This document shows, piece by piece, positions 8,702 to 17,532 of a DNA stretch of 64,000 nt (positions are counted from its first letter, which is position 1; every line of letters starts with the position of its first letter). Where the stretch lies: contig JADJCP010000001.1 of assembly GCA_016703155.1 (NCBI GenBank), positions 124,001 through 188,000 of the forward strand, written 5' to 3'. The notes beneath the pieces are model-generated. The model saw only the letters and a list, made by a program, of their open reading frames with translations. It was not told the origin of the DNA and ran no database searches. The translations under genes were made by a program, and so were the position numbers. Source of the stretch: Hydrogenophilales bacterium (GTDB lineage Bacteria; Pseudomonadota; Gammaproteobacteria; Burkholderiales; Thiobacillaceae).

Positions 8702-9367
8702 ATGTCGACGACCCGTTATCTGGCCCACCCCAGCGGCGGCCTGGCTTACCACCTGCGTGCCTGGCGCTATCGGGACACGCTTTGGCTCCCCTATCTGGAA
8801 CAGGTCGCTGACTGGCTCCAGGCGTGGCGGCCGGCCACGCGCCATCTCGTGTTGATCGGGCCGAGCGCGGGCTATTCGCTGAGTGCCGGATTTCTCGACC
8901 GCTTCGAGCGGATCAGCGCCATGGAACCCGACTTGCTGGCGCGCGTTCTGCTGCGACAACGCTTCCCGGGCGTGCGTTTCGATTTCCAGGATGCCCTTGG
9001 AGATCCACGAGTGTTGCCGCGAAACTATCCGGACGCGGCCTACCTATTCTGCAATCTGCTCGGCCAGCAGTGGACCACGGCAAGCCGCGACACCTGGCAA
9101 CCGGCACTGATCGAAGTCTTGAATGGCCAGCCCTGGGCGAGCTATCACGACCTCGTCTCGACCGAGCGCCAGCCCCGTGGCTACACGGCCCTGAGCCTGC
9201 CCGCCCTGATTTCTTTGGATGACTTGCTCGGGCATTTCTGGCCGTCGGGTGAACTCCACCTTCATGACCACGAGACCCACGGGCTGTTGCCACATCGCCC
9301 CCGGCGCTATGCGATCTGGCAACTCACCCCTGATCGCGTTCATCTGGTCGAATGGTTGCAGGGGTAA
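8702..9367 (+). CDS. Conserved protein of unknown function, Rossmann-like
   Basis: 221 residues, cytosolic by composition. After a short N-terminal part (SGGLAYHLRAWRYRDTLW) comes HLVLIGPSAGYSL, then ISAMEPD about 20 residues on and VRFDFQDAL. That glycine loop, acidic strand end and Asp-containing strand look like the nucleotide-binding half of a class I methyltransferase, but no complete motif set is present. I do not recognise the family. It sits directly upstream of pyrD, 30 bases away, on the same strand and may share its transcript. Confidence 0.6.
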   Translation: MSTTRYLAHPSGGLAYHLRAWRYRDTLWLPYLEQVADWLQAWRPATRHLVLIGPSAGYSLSAGFLDRFERISAMEPDLLARVLLRQRFPGVRFDFQDALGDPRVLPRNYPDAAYLFCNLLGQQWTTASRDTWQPALIEVLNGQPWASYHDLVSTERQPRGYTALSLPALISLDDLLGHFWPSGELHLHDHETHGLLPHRPRRYAIWQLTPDRVHLVEWLQG

Positions 9368-9397
9368 AATGCGGCATGCTCTCCCAGATTCGCCGCC

Positions 9398-10414
9398 ATG
9401 AACCTCTATCCCCTGCTTCGTCCCCTGGCCTTCCAGCTCGACCCCGAAACCGCTCACAACCTCACCTTGGCGACGCTGCGTCGCCTGCCCAGCGGCGTGC
9501 TGGAGATGCTTCGGCCCACCATCAAGGACGATCCGCGCCAGGTCATGGGCCTGACCTTTCCGAATCCGGTCGGCCTGGCCGCGGGTCTGGACAAGAACGG
9601 CGAGGCACTCGACGCCTGGAGTGCCTTGGGATTCGGCTTCGTCGAGGTCGGCACCGTGACGCCGCGCCCGCAGCCCGGCAATCCCAAGCCGCGACTCTTC
9701 CGTCTGCCCGAGGCCCAGGCCATCATCAATCGCATGGGCTTCAACAATCTCGGCGTCGATGCCCTGTTGGCCAACGTGGCGAACTCCGGTTTCCGGGGCA
9801 TTCTCGGCATCAACATCGGCAAGAATTTCGACACGCCCATCGACAAGTCGGCCGACGATTACCTTGTCGCCCTGACCAGGGTGTACAACCGGGCGAGCTA
9901 CGTCGCCATCAACATCTCTTCACCCAACACCAAAAATCTGCGCGCGCTGCAAGGCGGCCAGGAACTTGATGCCTTGCTCGGCGCCTTGAAAGCGGAGCAG
10001 ACACGGCTGAGCGACCGGCATGGCAAGTACACCCCCTTCGCGGTCAAGATCGCCCCGGATCTGGAGCCGGAGCAAATCGTCGAGATGGCCGGGCTGTTTC
10101 GCAAGCACCAGGTCGATGCCGTCATCGCCACGAACACCACCCTGGGCCGGGCCGGCGTCGAGAATCTGCCGCATGGTTCGGAAACCGGCGGACTCTCGGG
10201 CGCGCCGGTGAAAACCGCCTCGAACAAGGTGCTGGCCGCGCTGGCCGGGGAACTGGCCGGGGAGATCCCCTTGATCGGTGTGGGCGGCATTCTTTCCGGC
10301 CAGGACGCCCGCGACAAGATGGCGGCGGGTGCCAGCCTGGTACAGCTCTACAGTGGCCTGATCTACAAAGGCCCGGGGCTGGTCGCCGAATGCGCCGAGG
10401 CGCTCAGAGGCTGA
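9398..10414 (+). CDS. pyrD: Dihydroorotate dehydrogenase (quinone), class 2
   Basis: 338 residues, normal for membrane-associated class 2 PyrD. It oxidises dihydroorotate to orotate in pyrimidine synthesis and passes electrons through FMN to quinone. Seen: the N-terminal hydrophobic helix region typical of class 2 (PLLRPLAFQLDPETAHNLTL), GLAAGLDKNGEALDAW, NRMGFNN, the catalytic-Ser loop INISSPNT, VKIAPDL, and the phosphate-binding GVGGI and LVQLYSGLIY. ATG 9398 begins MNLYPLLRPL. It converges with the histidine phosphatase gene, the two overlapping by 11 bases at their 3' ends. Confidence 0.96.
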   Translation: MNLYPLLRPLAFQLDPETAHNLTLATLRRLPSGVLEMLRPTIKDDPRQVMGLTFPNPVGLAAGLDKNGEALDAWSALGFGFVEVGTVTPRPQPGNPKPRLFRLPEAQAIINRMGFNNLGVDALLANVANSGFRGILGINIGKNFDTPIDKSADDYLVALTRVYNRASYVAINISSPNTKNLRALQGGQELDALLGALKAEQTRLSDRHGKYTPFAVKIAPDLEPEQIVEMAGLFRKHQVDAVIATNTTLGRAGVENLPHGSETGGLSGAPVKTASNKVLAALAGELAGEIPLIGVGGILSGQDARDKMAAGASLVQLYSGLIYKGPGLVAECAEALRG

Positions 10415-11024
10415 CACCGGGGGTCAGGTGCAGCAGCGCCTCGTGGCGCAATTCGCCCTTCTGCTCGACACGCACACGGGCAATTGCGGCGCTGCCGACC
10501 TGGATATGGTAGGCCCGCGCCGGCGTCAGGCCGAGCACTCGGCACAACACCATGCGGATGACGCCGGCATGGGCGACGACCAGGACATGGCCACCGGCGT
10601 GGCACCCCAAAAGATCCTCGTAGGCAGCCACCACCCGGTCCGAGAACGCCGCCAATGCTTCGGCGTCTTCGGGCCGATGGCCGACCGGGTCGCACTTGAA
10701 GTTAAACACCGCATCCGGATCGGCGGCCTTGAGTTCGTCCGGCGTTTTCCCCTCCCAGGCACCGAAACCAACTTCCTTGAAGCGCGCTTCGTAGCTTAGC
10801 GGCAAGCCGGTCCGCCCGGCCAGTTCTTCGGCGAAGGCACGGCAGCGTGCCAGCGGCGAGCTGACGATGGCACTCCAGGGATGCTCCCCGGCGGTCGCCG
10901 AGCGCATCTGACGCCAGCCCTTATCGGACAAGGGGTCGTCGATCTGGCCTCGATATCGGCGTCCGCCGACAGGCTCGCCATGGCGCAGCAGGTCGATCTG
11001 GGTATGGATCGTCGTCGCGCTCAC
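10404..11024 (-). CDS. Histidine phosphatase family protein (phosphoglycerate mutase-like)
   Basis: 206 residues. The phosphoacceptor motif is LLRHGEP near residue 13; the second His lies in VVAHAGVIR. SSPLARCRAFAEEL and the proton-donor segment KEVGFGAWEGKTPDEL are normal. The size and motif context resemble alpha-ribazole phosphatase (CobC) and broad-specificity phosphatases, but no cobalamin genes are adjacent, so the substrate is open. Its ATG overlaps the end of the parA-like gene by 4 bases, so the two are translationally coupled. Confidence 0.85.
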   Translation of the reverse strand: MSATTIHTQIDLLRHGEPVGGRRYRGQIDDPLSDKGWRQMRSATAGEHPWSAIVSSPLARCRAFAEELAGRTGLPLSYEARFKEVGFGAWEGKTPDELKAADPDAVFNFKCDPVGHRPEDAEALAAFSDRVVAAYEDLLGCHAGGHVLVVAHAGVIRMVLCRVLGLTPARAYHIQVGSAAIARVRVEQKGELRHEALLHLTPGVSL

Positions 11025-11671
11025 TTACGCAACAACATCTGGACTTCACGGCGCAAGGCGTCGACTTCCAGGCTGGCAATCGCCGCGCGACTGCCCAGGG
11101 CATTGACCGTTGACCCAAGCGCGGCGCATTGCCTGTAGGCGGTACGCTGCTTCAATTGCGCCGCCAGGGTCGGGATGCCGAATTCCGGCAGCAGAGCCAG
11201 AACTTCCCGAGCCAGTACCGTGTTCAATTGCGCCTGGTTGACAACGATGCGGGCAATCAGCCCCGGGTTCTTGACTCGCGCCGCCTCGATGGCCTCTCTG
11301 ATGCGCAGGGATGCCCATAGATCGAGTGGCGACGGAATCACCGGCACCAGGGCCAGATGGGCCAGTCTGAGGGCACTCAACGTAATTGGCGCGCTTGCCG
11401 CTGGCGGACTATCTATAACAATATAATCAAAGGCCTCTATCCGTTTTTTAAGGTGCTTGTGTAGCTTTCCTTCCTCGCCAGACAAATCCTCGACGCGTGC
11501 CGGAAAGCCCTGCCCAGCGGTCGCCCAGCGGCATGCGGTGTTTTGCGGATCAGCATCGGCCAGCAATACACTGGCGCCCTCCTCTGCCAGGCTGCCGGCC
11601 AGAAGCATGGCCAGGGTACTTTTACCGGCACCCCCCTTCTGGTTGACGACGGCGATGACCTTGGCGCTCAT
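11021..11671 (-). CDS. Orphan ParA/MinD-family ATPase
   Basis: 216 residues. The deviant Walker A is NQKGGAGKST near residue 10, followed by the A' motif LLADADPQNTA and a Walker B-like YIVIDSPP. The length matches short ParA/McdA-type partition ATPases that lack an N-terminal DNA-binding domain. No parB, parS or cargo protein is adjacent. It is sandwiched with ATGA overlaps between a low-Mr phosphatase and a histidine phosphatase. Role in positioning a cargo, or in regulating the neighbouring enzymes, is conjecture. Confidence 0.85.
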   Translation of the reverse strand: MSAKVIAVVNQKGGAGKSTLAMLLAGSLAEEGASVLLADADPQNTACRWATAGQGFPARVEDLSGEEGKLHKHLKKRIEAFDYIVIDSPPAASAPITLSALRLAHLALVPVIPSPLDLWASLRIREAIEAARVKNPGLIARIVVNQAQLNTVLAREVLALLPEFGIPTLAAQLKQRTAYRQCAALGSTVNALGSRAAIASLEVDALRREVQMLLRK

Positions 11672-12165
11672 GCGGGCCTGGCCGCAGCGCGCGCATGGCT
11701 CTGCAGAGCCATGCGATCGAGGCTGGATTCAGAGAGCAGCAACAGGAAGTGGATGCGCTCCGACAATTGCCGGAACTCCATGCGGAAGGCCTGCTCGCGG
11801 GCGGCGCCATGATCGGCGCATTCCATCAAATCGGGAAAATGCCACTCTGCCGTGGCGGTATGACCAGACCAGGCCGGGCTGGCCTCACCGGCCTCGGGGT
11901 CGGCAAGTGTAATCAGTAAATCGATGTCCGGAGCACCCTCCCGGGAAAACTCCTCGATACCCTTGGAACGCAACGTGTCCACGGGATACCCCAGGGAACG
12001 ACCCAGGTCGATGACATGCGGGTCGACGCTCCCCAGGGGCTGGCTGCCGGCACTGAAGGCCCGGAAACGACCATGCGACTCCAGATTGAGGATCATCTCC
12101 GCGGTAATTGAACGCACGGAGTTGGCACGACAAAGAAACAGGACGTTATAGGGGCGATCACGCAT
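11668..12165 (-). CDS. Low-molecular-weight phosphatase / arsenate reductase-like protein
   Basis: 165 residues. The P-loop is LCRANSVRS, giving Cys12-x5-Arg18, with NS as in ArsC-type arsenate reductases (CxxNSxRS). A later WHFPDLM supplies the Asp region. The second and third redox Cys of thioredoxin-coupled ArsC are not obvious, so a phosphatase or an arsenate reductase of another coupling type are both possible. No arsenic resistance gene is nearby. The stop overlaps the ParA start by 4 bases; about 40 bases separate it from the redox gene upstream. Confidence 0.78.
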   Translation of the reverse strand: MRDRPYNVLFLCRANSVRSITAEMILNLESHGRFRAFSAGSQPLGSVDPHVIDLGRSLGYPVDTLRSKGIEEFSREGAPDIDLLITLADPEAGEASPAWSGHTATAEWHFPDLMECADHGAAREQAFRMEFRQLSERIHFLLLLSESSLDRMALQSHARAAARPA

Positions 12166-12204
12166 GGTTTTGGGATGGCTCAGCCGAACAATCCGGCAAG
12201 GGTA

Positions 12205-13656
12205 TCAAACGATGAGCTCGGCATGCCACCTTGATGCTGGCAAACCGCGCGCGCAGGCCTCTTTTTTCAGTGCCTCAAGCAGCATTGCCGGGCCGGCGAC
12301 GTAGATCTCGTACTCGGACAGATCGGCATAGTTCGCCAATATTCGACTGACATTAATTTCAACATCTTCCCGGGCCGATAACGGCGCATAGAAAAAATTG
12401 TCATAGGCATCGGCCCAGGATCGGCACAGATTATCGCGGTAGTGGCCCGTCTGGTCAGCGATCCAGTAGAGATACATGTTCTCGCTGATTTCCAGCGACA
12501 TGGCATGCTGGATCAGGCTCTTGAGCGGTGCGAAAGCGTCCTCCCAAGCGACGAAGATCACCGGCGCGCGGGAATCGAGGTTAAATACAAAATTGCCGGC
12601 CGGGCCGCTGACACCGACCGTATCTTCCTTGCGCAGATCGTCGAAGACCTTGCGCGCGAAGGGCCGATTGTTTCGACGGATATGCAGGGTCAACTGTCGG
12701 TCGTCGCAGGGACAACTGGCGACGTAGTACTCGCCCGAAGCACCGCCCGCTTCCAGAGTGAGGTACTGCCCGGCCAGGAAGCGCAGGCGCTGGCTGCGCG
12801 GCGTGGTCAGGTGCAAAGCCATCATCTGTTCGTTGATCGGCTCGACCCATTTTACCTTCGCCTGGATTTCCTGATGCGGGATGTCCGCCGCCCCGGCCAC
12901 GCTGGCCTCGATTTCCAGGTCGGTGATGGCCGTGTACGAACACATCAGGAACGTGCCATTGGCCTTTTCGGTTTCCTTCAGGGTGTAATCGTGGGGATGG
13001 ACCTTCTTGACCTGGCCGGAGAGCAGGCGCACCTTGCAATCGCCGCAATTACCGTTGCTGCAGCCGTAATTCAGGGGAATGCCCGCCTTCAGGGCGGCTT
13101 CCAGGACGGTATCGTTACCCTCGACGAAAAACTCATGGCCCGAGGGGCGCACCGTGACTTGGGCGGACATGACGCGCATAACACTCTCCTGGGCCAACAA
13201 CGCTTGACTGCGCTCCGCCTCGCTAGGAAGTTCCGACAGGGTCTGACGCAGCCATTTCTTCAGATCGGCGACCTTCTGCGCCGCGTCCTCGCCACAGTCC
13301 GAGAAATCGTCGAGCTTGCTGCCGAGCCAGCCGAATACCTGGTCGTGATAAAGAAGCAGGGACTTCGCCGAGGCAAACTCCTTGCCGAGTTCGAACAGGC
13401 GCTCCGCCAGGACTTCCTTGTCCGGTAAGACGCGCTCCATGATGCGCTTGCCGAACGCCTTGCGCTTGATCTCCTCGACGCGCTTGTATTCGCCATCGTC
13501 CTCCCATTGGATATCGGGAAAAACGCGCAGCAATTCCTCCATATCGACCTTGCCGTCGAACGTGGCGATCTCACCCTGCTTGATCATGCGCTGCAAGGCG
13601 GAACGCGATTCACCGACCAGGCGAGCGACGCGGGAAAGGGGCAACAGATGTGACAT
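12205..13656 (-). CDS. 2Fe-2S ferredoxin / FAD-NAD(P) reductase with an HTH-like N-terminal region
   Basis: 483 residues in three parts. Residues 1-50 (LSRVARLVGESRSALQRM...MEELLRVFPD) look like a MerR- or excisionase-type helix-turn-helix; 50-160 are helical and charged. About 165-255 is a plant-type [2Fe-2S] domain with CSNGNCGDC and a later Cys in FLMCSY. About 260-483 is a ferredoxin-NADP reductase-like module (RFLAGQYLTLEAGG, VGVSGPAGNF, YVAGPAMLLEALKK). Such proteins shuttle electrons from NAD(P)H to a partner oxygenase or reductase; no partner is adjacent. It is the first gene of a minus-strand run with the phosphatase, ParA and histidine phosphatase. Confidence 0.82.
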   Translation of the reverse strand: MSHLLPLSRVARLVGESRSALQRMIKQGEIATFDGKVDMEELLRVFPDIQWEDDGEYKRVEEIKRKAFGKRIMERVLPDKEVLAERLFELGKEFASAKSLLLYHDQVFGWLGSKLDDFSDCGEDAAQKVADLKKWLRQTLSELPSEAERSQALLAQESVMRVMSAQVTVRPSGHEFFVEGNDTVLEAALKAGIPLNYGCSNGNCGDCKVRLLSGQVKKVHPHDYTLKETEKANGTFLMCSYTAITDLEIEASVAGAADIPHQEIQAKVKWVEPINEQMMALHLTTPRSQRLRFLAGQYLTLEAGGASGEYYVASCPCDDRQLTLHIRRNNRPFARKVFDDLRKEDTVGVSGPAGNFVFNLDSRAPVIFVAWEDAFAPLKSLIQHAMSLEISENMYLYWIADQTGHYRDNLCRSWADAYDNFFYAPLSAREDVEINVSRILANYADLSEYEIYVAGPAMLLEALKKEACARGLPASRWHAELIV

Positions 13657-13672
13657 GGCTAAATAGTAAACG

Positions 13673-13701
13673 AAAAAACCGGCTAGATTTCCACCCGGTT
13701 T
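13673..13701 (-). terminator. Rho-independent terminator of the NMT1-GGDEF gene
   Basis: On the minus strand AAACCGG (13701-13695) pairs with CCGGTTT (13682-13676), the stem spanning the stop codon at 13683-13685, and is followed by further T residues to 13673. The position at the 3' end of the diguanylate cyclase gene fits termination before the next minus-strand gene. Confidence 0.6.
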
Positions 13702-15724
13702 CGACCCCGTTGCTTGGCACGATACAGCGCTTCGTCGGCCCGCCGGATCAAAGACTCGGGGGTATCCTCGGCCTCGCGCTCGGCCAGACCGATGCTCACC
13801 GTGATCCGGAAAACAGCGCCATCGTGCTCAATGGCGGTCGCCTCAAGATCCCGACGTATCCGCTCCGCGACCATGCGCGCTTCCGCGGCCCGTGCCTCGG
13901 GCACCGCCACCATGAATTCTTCACCACCGAAACGGCAGGCGAAGTCGCTATGCCGCAAACGATCGCGAATCAGGTTGGCGAACAACTGCAAGGTCGCGTC
14001 GCCGGCGGCATGGCCGTATTGATCGTTGACGGCCTTGAAATGATCCAGATCCAGTTCCATGACCGCCATCGGGTGGCCATAACGCTGGCAGCGCAGGGTT
14101 TCAGTGTGCAACTGATCCAGAAAGCGGCGCCGATTCGGCAGCCCGGTAAGGCTGTCGGTATGCGCCATGTTGTCCAGTTCGGACTCCAGTTGTTTCCGGC
14201 GGCTGATGTCGCGCGAGATAAAAAACACACCCGAGACATTCCCGGCGTCGTCGAGCATGCGCTCGCCGTTAGTTTCCATCCAGAAGGGCACGCCGGCCCG
14301 GCGCAGGGCCATGAATTCATGCGCCCCGGACTGGCCATCGCGCAGCAACGCGACGAAGTAGCGGAGGACGCCGTCGCGATATTCCGGAACGACAAAATCC
14401 ATGGCTTTGCGGCCGATCAGTTCGCCCTGCGTGCTGCAACCAAACAGGCCGAGTACCTGTAGGGAGACATACCGGATGATACCGTCGCGGTCGGTCATGA
14501 TCACCCCGTCGGGCGAGGTTTCGACCAAAGTCCGAAAGCGCCGCTCGCTGTCGCGCAAGCGGTCCTCCGCGCCGCGCCGCTCGGCGCTTTCACGCTGCAA
14601 GATCGTATTCAGGCGGCGATAATACCCAGGCCATGGCCCCGCCCAGGATGGCGACCAGCAGCGCGATGCCGACGATCCACAGCAAGCGGCTGTAATCCTG
14701 GCGTTCGGTCGGTTCATAGAGCAAGCCGTCGAGATCGTAATTGGCCGGCATCATGCCGAGTTCGGCGTAGATATCCGCGATATGACGCCAACGTCCGGCA
14801 TGCATGTGGCCGATGTCGACCCATTCCGGGGTCATCAGCCTGAGGGTTTCCTCGGCCTCGTAGAGCAAGTGCTCGCGGCTATGTCGCTGGCCATACTTGC
14901 TGAGGATCAGGTCGATCATTTCCTCGCGATGCGACAAGGCGTAATACCAGCCGCGCAGACTGGCCTCGCGGAAACGTCGCACCCTTTCCGGATGGCCCTG
15001 GATCTGTGCTTCCGTGGTGAACAGGACATCGCCGTAGAAATCGATGCCCGCCGCGCGCGGCGAGAAGGCGTTGTAGGGAATGTGCGCCTGATTCAGAAGA
15101 TAGGTTTCGTCGCTCGAATAGCCCGGCATGGCATCGACCTGGCCATCGATCATGGCCTTGAGGTCGAAGCTCTGGACCGTCAGGCCGGAACGCACCGGGA
15201 CGCTCTCGTATTTCAGGTAGGCCAGCAGTTCGGCGGCATCCGGACCAAGCAGGACACGCTTGCCGGCGAGATCATGCAGGGTACTGATGCCTCGGTCCTT
15301 GCGCGACAGCAACACCATCGGCGAATGCTGGAAGATCGCCGCCAGGGCCACCAGGGGCTTGCCGTGGGCACGGGCCGAAACCAGATCGGAGCCGTGCAAG
15401 CCGAACTCGGCGCCGCCACGCATCACCACCTCCACCGCCGACTCATGCGCCGAGGCCTCCTGGATGCGCACATCCATACCGGCTTCACGGTAATAGCCCT
15501 TCTCCAGGGGCGGCGTAGAAACCGGCGAACTGGAACTGATGCAGCCATTTCAACTGGAGCCGGACGACATCAAGGCGGCGCGCAGGCTCCGGGGCCGCAT
15601 GCACCGGAGCCTGCATCAGCCCGGCACAACCGAGCAGTACCCAGCCGGCGACGCAACGAAATACCGATTTCGATATCCTCAAACTCTGGCACTCCTGTAT
15701 TGAAGCATGCTCACATAGGCCCAA
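13683..15724 (-). CDS. NMT1/THI5-like substrate-binding domain fused to PAS and GGDEF (two frameshifts)
   Basis: Read as one gene of about 680 codons. It has a signal peptide (ending APVHA), an NMT1/THI5-like periplasmic binding domain starting VVRLQLKWLHQFQFAGFY, one membrane helix (LLWIVGIALLVAILGGAMAWV), a coiled linker, a PAS domain (FRTLVETSPDGVIMTDRDG) and a C-terminal GGDEF domain with GGEEF and the product-inhibition RxxD (RHSD) five residues before it, so it should make c-di-GMP. The frame breaks at 15507-15510, where four G (plus strand) replace an expected three: removing one restores FYAALEKGYYREAG. It breaks again near 14620, where one extra base separates AWV from YRRLNTILQRE. 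Both look like base-call errors. The exact start upstream of 15660 is uncertain. Confidence 0.82.
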
Positions 15725-15787
15725 AGCGGCTTTGGCGCGCGCACTTTAGCGTAATATCAGCGCCATTGAATAGGCAAGCCGTGTTTG

Positions 15788-15810
15788 TCACGATAGCCAG
15801 CCTATCGTGA
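15788..15810. repeat. Perfect inverted repeat upstream of recJ
   Basis: TCACGATAG (15788-15796) and CTATCGTGA (15802-15810) are exact reverse complements around a 5-base loop, 25 bases before the recJ ATG. It lies in the divergent region between recJ and the NMT1-GGDEF gene. No T-run follows on either strand, so an operator or mRNA hairpin is more likely than a terminator. Confidence 0.5.
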
Positions 15811-15834
15811 CCCGCGGTGAAGCCGAGGCCCGCC

Positions 15835-17532
15835 ATGACACAGATCGTCACCCGACCCTACTCGCCCGAACTCGCCGAACGCCTGGAGCAGGCCGGCACG
15901 CCCCCCCTGCTGGCCAGATTGTATGCGGCCCGGGGCATAGACGACCCGTCGCTGCTCAACCGCGGTCTCGCCGACCTGTTCGATTACCGCCTGCTGAAAA
16001 ACATCCAGAGCGCGGCGGCACGCCTGGCGGATGCCATCGAACGCGGCGAGCGTTTGCTGATCGTCGCCGATTACGACGCTGACGGCGCGACCGCGTGCGC
16101 GGTCGGGATACGTGGCCTGCGCGCGCTGGGTGCCTGCATCGACTACCTGGTGCCGAATCGTTTCGAGTACGGCTACGGCCTTTCTCCCGAGATCGTCCGC
16201 CTGGCCGCGGAACGCGCGCCGGACATGATCATTACCGTCGACAACGGCATCGCCGCCCATGCCGGTGTCGAGGAAGCCCGCCGCCTGGGTATCGAGGTTC
16301 TGGTCACCGATCATCATCTGCCCGCGGAAACCCTGCCCGATACCCTGATCGTCAACCCGAATCAGCCCGGATGCGGTTTTCCGAGCAAGCATTTGGCCGG
16401 GGTCGGCGTCATGTTCTATGTCCTTCTGGCGCTACGCGCCGAATTGCGTCAGCGTGGCCGATTCGCCAACAAGGTAGAACCTAATCTGGCGCGGCTGCTC
16501 GATCTGGTCGCTCTGGGCACGGTGGCTGATGTCGTGCCGTTGGACGCGAATAATCGCCTGCTGGTCGAGCAGGGTTTGCGGCGTATGCGCCGAGGCCAAC
16601 AGGTCCCTGGCTTGCAGGCGCTTTTCCAGGTCAGCGGGCGCGACCCGGAGCGCGCCGGGGTCCAGGATCTGGGCTTTCTCATCGGCCCGCGCCTGAACGC
16701 CGCCGGGCGTCTCGCCGACATGAGCCTGGGCATCGAATGCCTACTGGCCGACGACGACGCCACGGCGCAACGCCATGCTCTTGAACTGGACCGCCTCAAC
16801 CGGGAGCGCCGTGGCATTGAATCGGAGATGCAGGCACAGGCACTCGATTTACTTGACGGCATCGATGTCGGCGAAGGCTACAGCCTGGCACTCTACGACC
16901 CCGCCTGGCATCAAGGGGTCGTCGGCCTGCTGGCGTCGCGCCTGAAGGAACGCCACCACCGCCCCACCTTCGCCTTCGCCAGTGCCGGCGACGGCTTGCT
17001 CAAGGCTTCGGGACGTTCCATTCCCGGACTGCACCTGCGCGATCTGCTGGATCTGATCGACAAGCGCCACCCGGGGCTGCTGCTCAAGTTCGGCGGCCAT
17101 GCGGCGGCCGCCGGGCTGAGTCTTGAAGCCGGGCGTTTCGACGAGTTCGCCACGGTTTTGGAAACCACCTGCCGGAGCGTGCTCGGCCCGGCCGAGCTGG
17201 CCCGGGTCATCGAAACCGATGGCGAGCTGAGTACGCGGGAGTTCTGCCTGGCCTCGGCGGAGGCCATCCAGAGCGGCGTCTGGGGGCAGGCCTTTCCGGC
17301 GCCGGCATTTATCGGTGACTTTCGCGTGCAGTCTCAGCGACTTGTCGGCGAAAAACATCTAAAACTCAAATTGACCGGACCCCACTGGAGTGCCGATGCC
17401 ATGTTGTTCAATCGCGACGAACCCGTACCCGAGCGCATCCAGGCCGTCTATCGCCTGGATGTGAATGCCTGGAACGGCCAACGCAGCCTGCAACTGACCC
17501 TGGACCACTGGACCGATGCCGCGACTGCTTGA
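15835..17532 (+). CDS. recJ: Single-stranded-DNA-specific exonuclease RecJ
   Basis: 565 residues, the usual RecJ length. DHH phosphoesterase motifs are seen: VADYDADGATA (motif I), TVDNGIAAH, VTDHHLPAE (DHH) and the DHHA1 segment GGHAAAAGLSLE; the C-terminal OB-like domain ends the protein. RecJ degrades 5' ends of single strands in recombination and mismatch or base-excision repair, using Mn/Mg held by the Asp/His cluster. ATG 15835 is preferred over the GTG at 15817 because GAGG lies at 15825-15828. Its last 17 bases overlap the next gene. Confidence 0.95.
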   Translation: MTQIVTRPYSPELAERLEQAGTPPLLARLYAARGIDDPSLLNRGLADLFDYRLLKNIQSAAARLADAIERGERLLIVADYDADGATACAVGIRGLRALGACIDYLVPNRFEYGYGLSPEIVRLAAERAPDMIITVDNGIAAHAGVEEARRLGIEVLVTDHHLPAETLPDTLIVNPNQPGCGFPSKHLAGVGVMFYVLLALRAELRQRGRFANKVEPNLARLLDLVALGTVADVVPLDANNRLLVEQGLRRMRRGQQVPGLQALFQVSGRDPERAGVQDLGFLIGPRLNAAGRLADMSLGIECLLADDDATAQRHALELDRLNRERRGIESEMQAQALDLLDGIDVGEGYSLALYDPAWHQGVVGLLASRLKERHHRPTFAFASAGDGLLKASGRSIPGLHLRDLLDLIDKRHPGLLLKFGGHAAAAGLSLEAGRFDEFATVLETTCRSVLGPAELARVIETDGELSTREFCLASAEAIQSGVWGQAFPAPAFIGDFRVQSQRLVGEKHLKLKLTGPHWSADAMLFNRDEPVPERIQAVYRLDVNAWNGQRSLQLTLDHWTDAATA

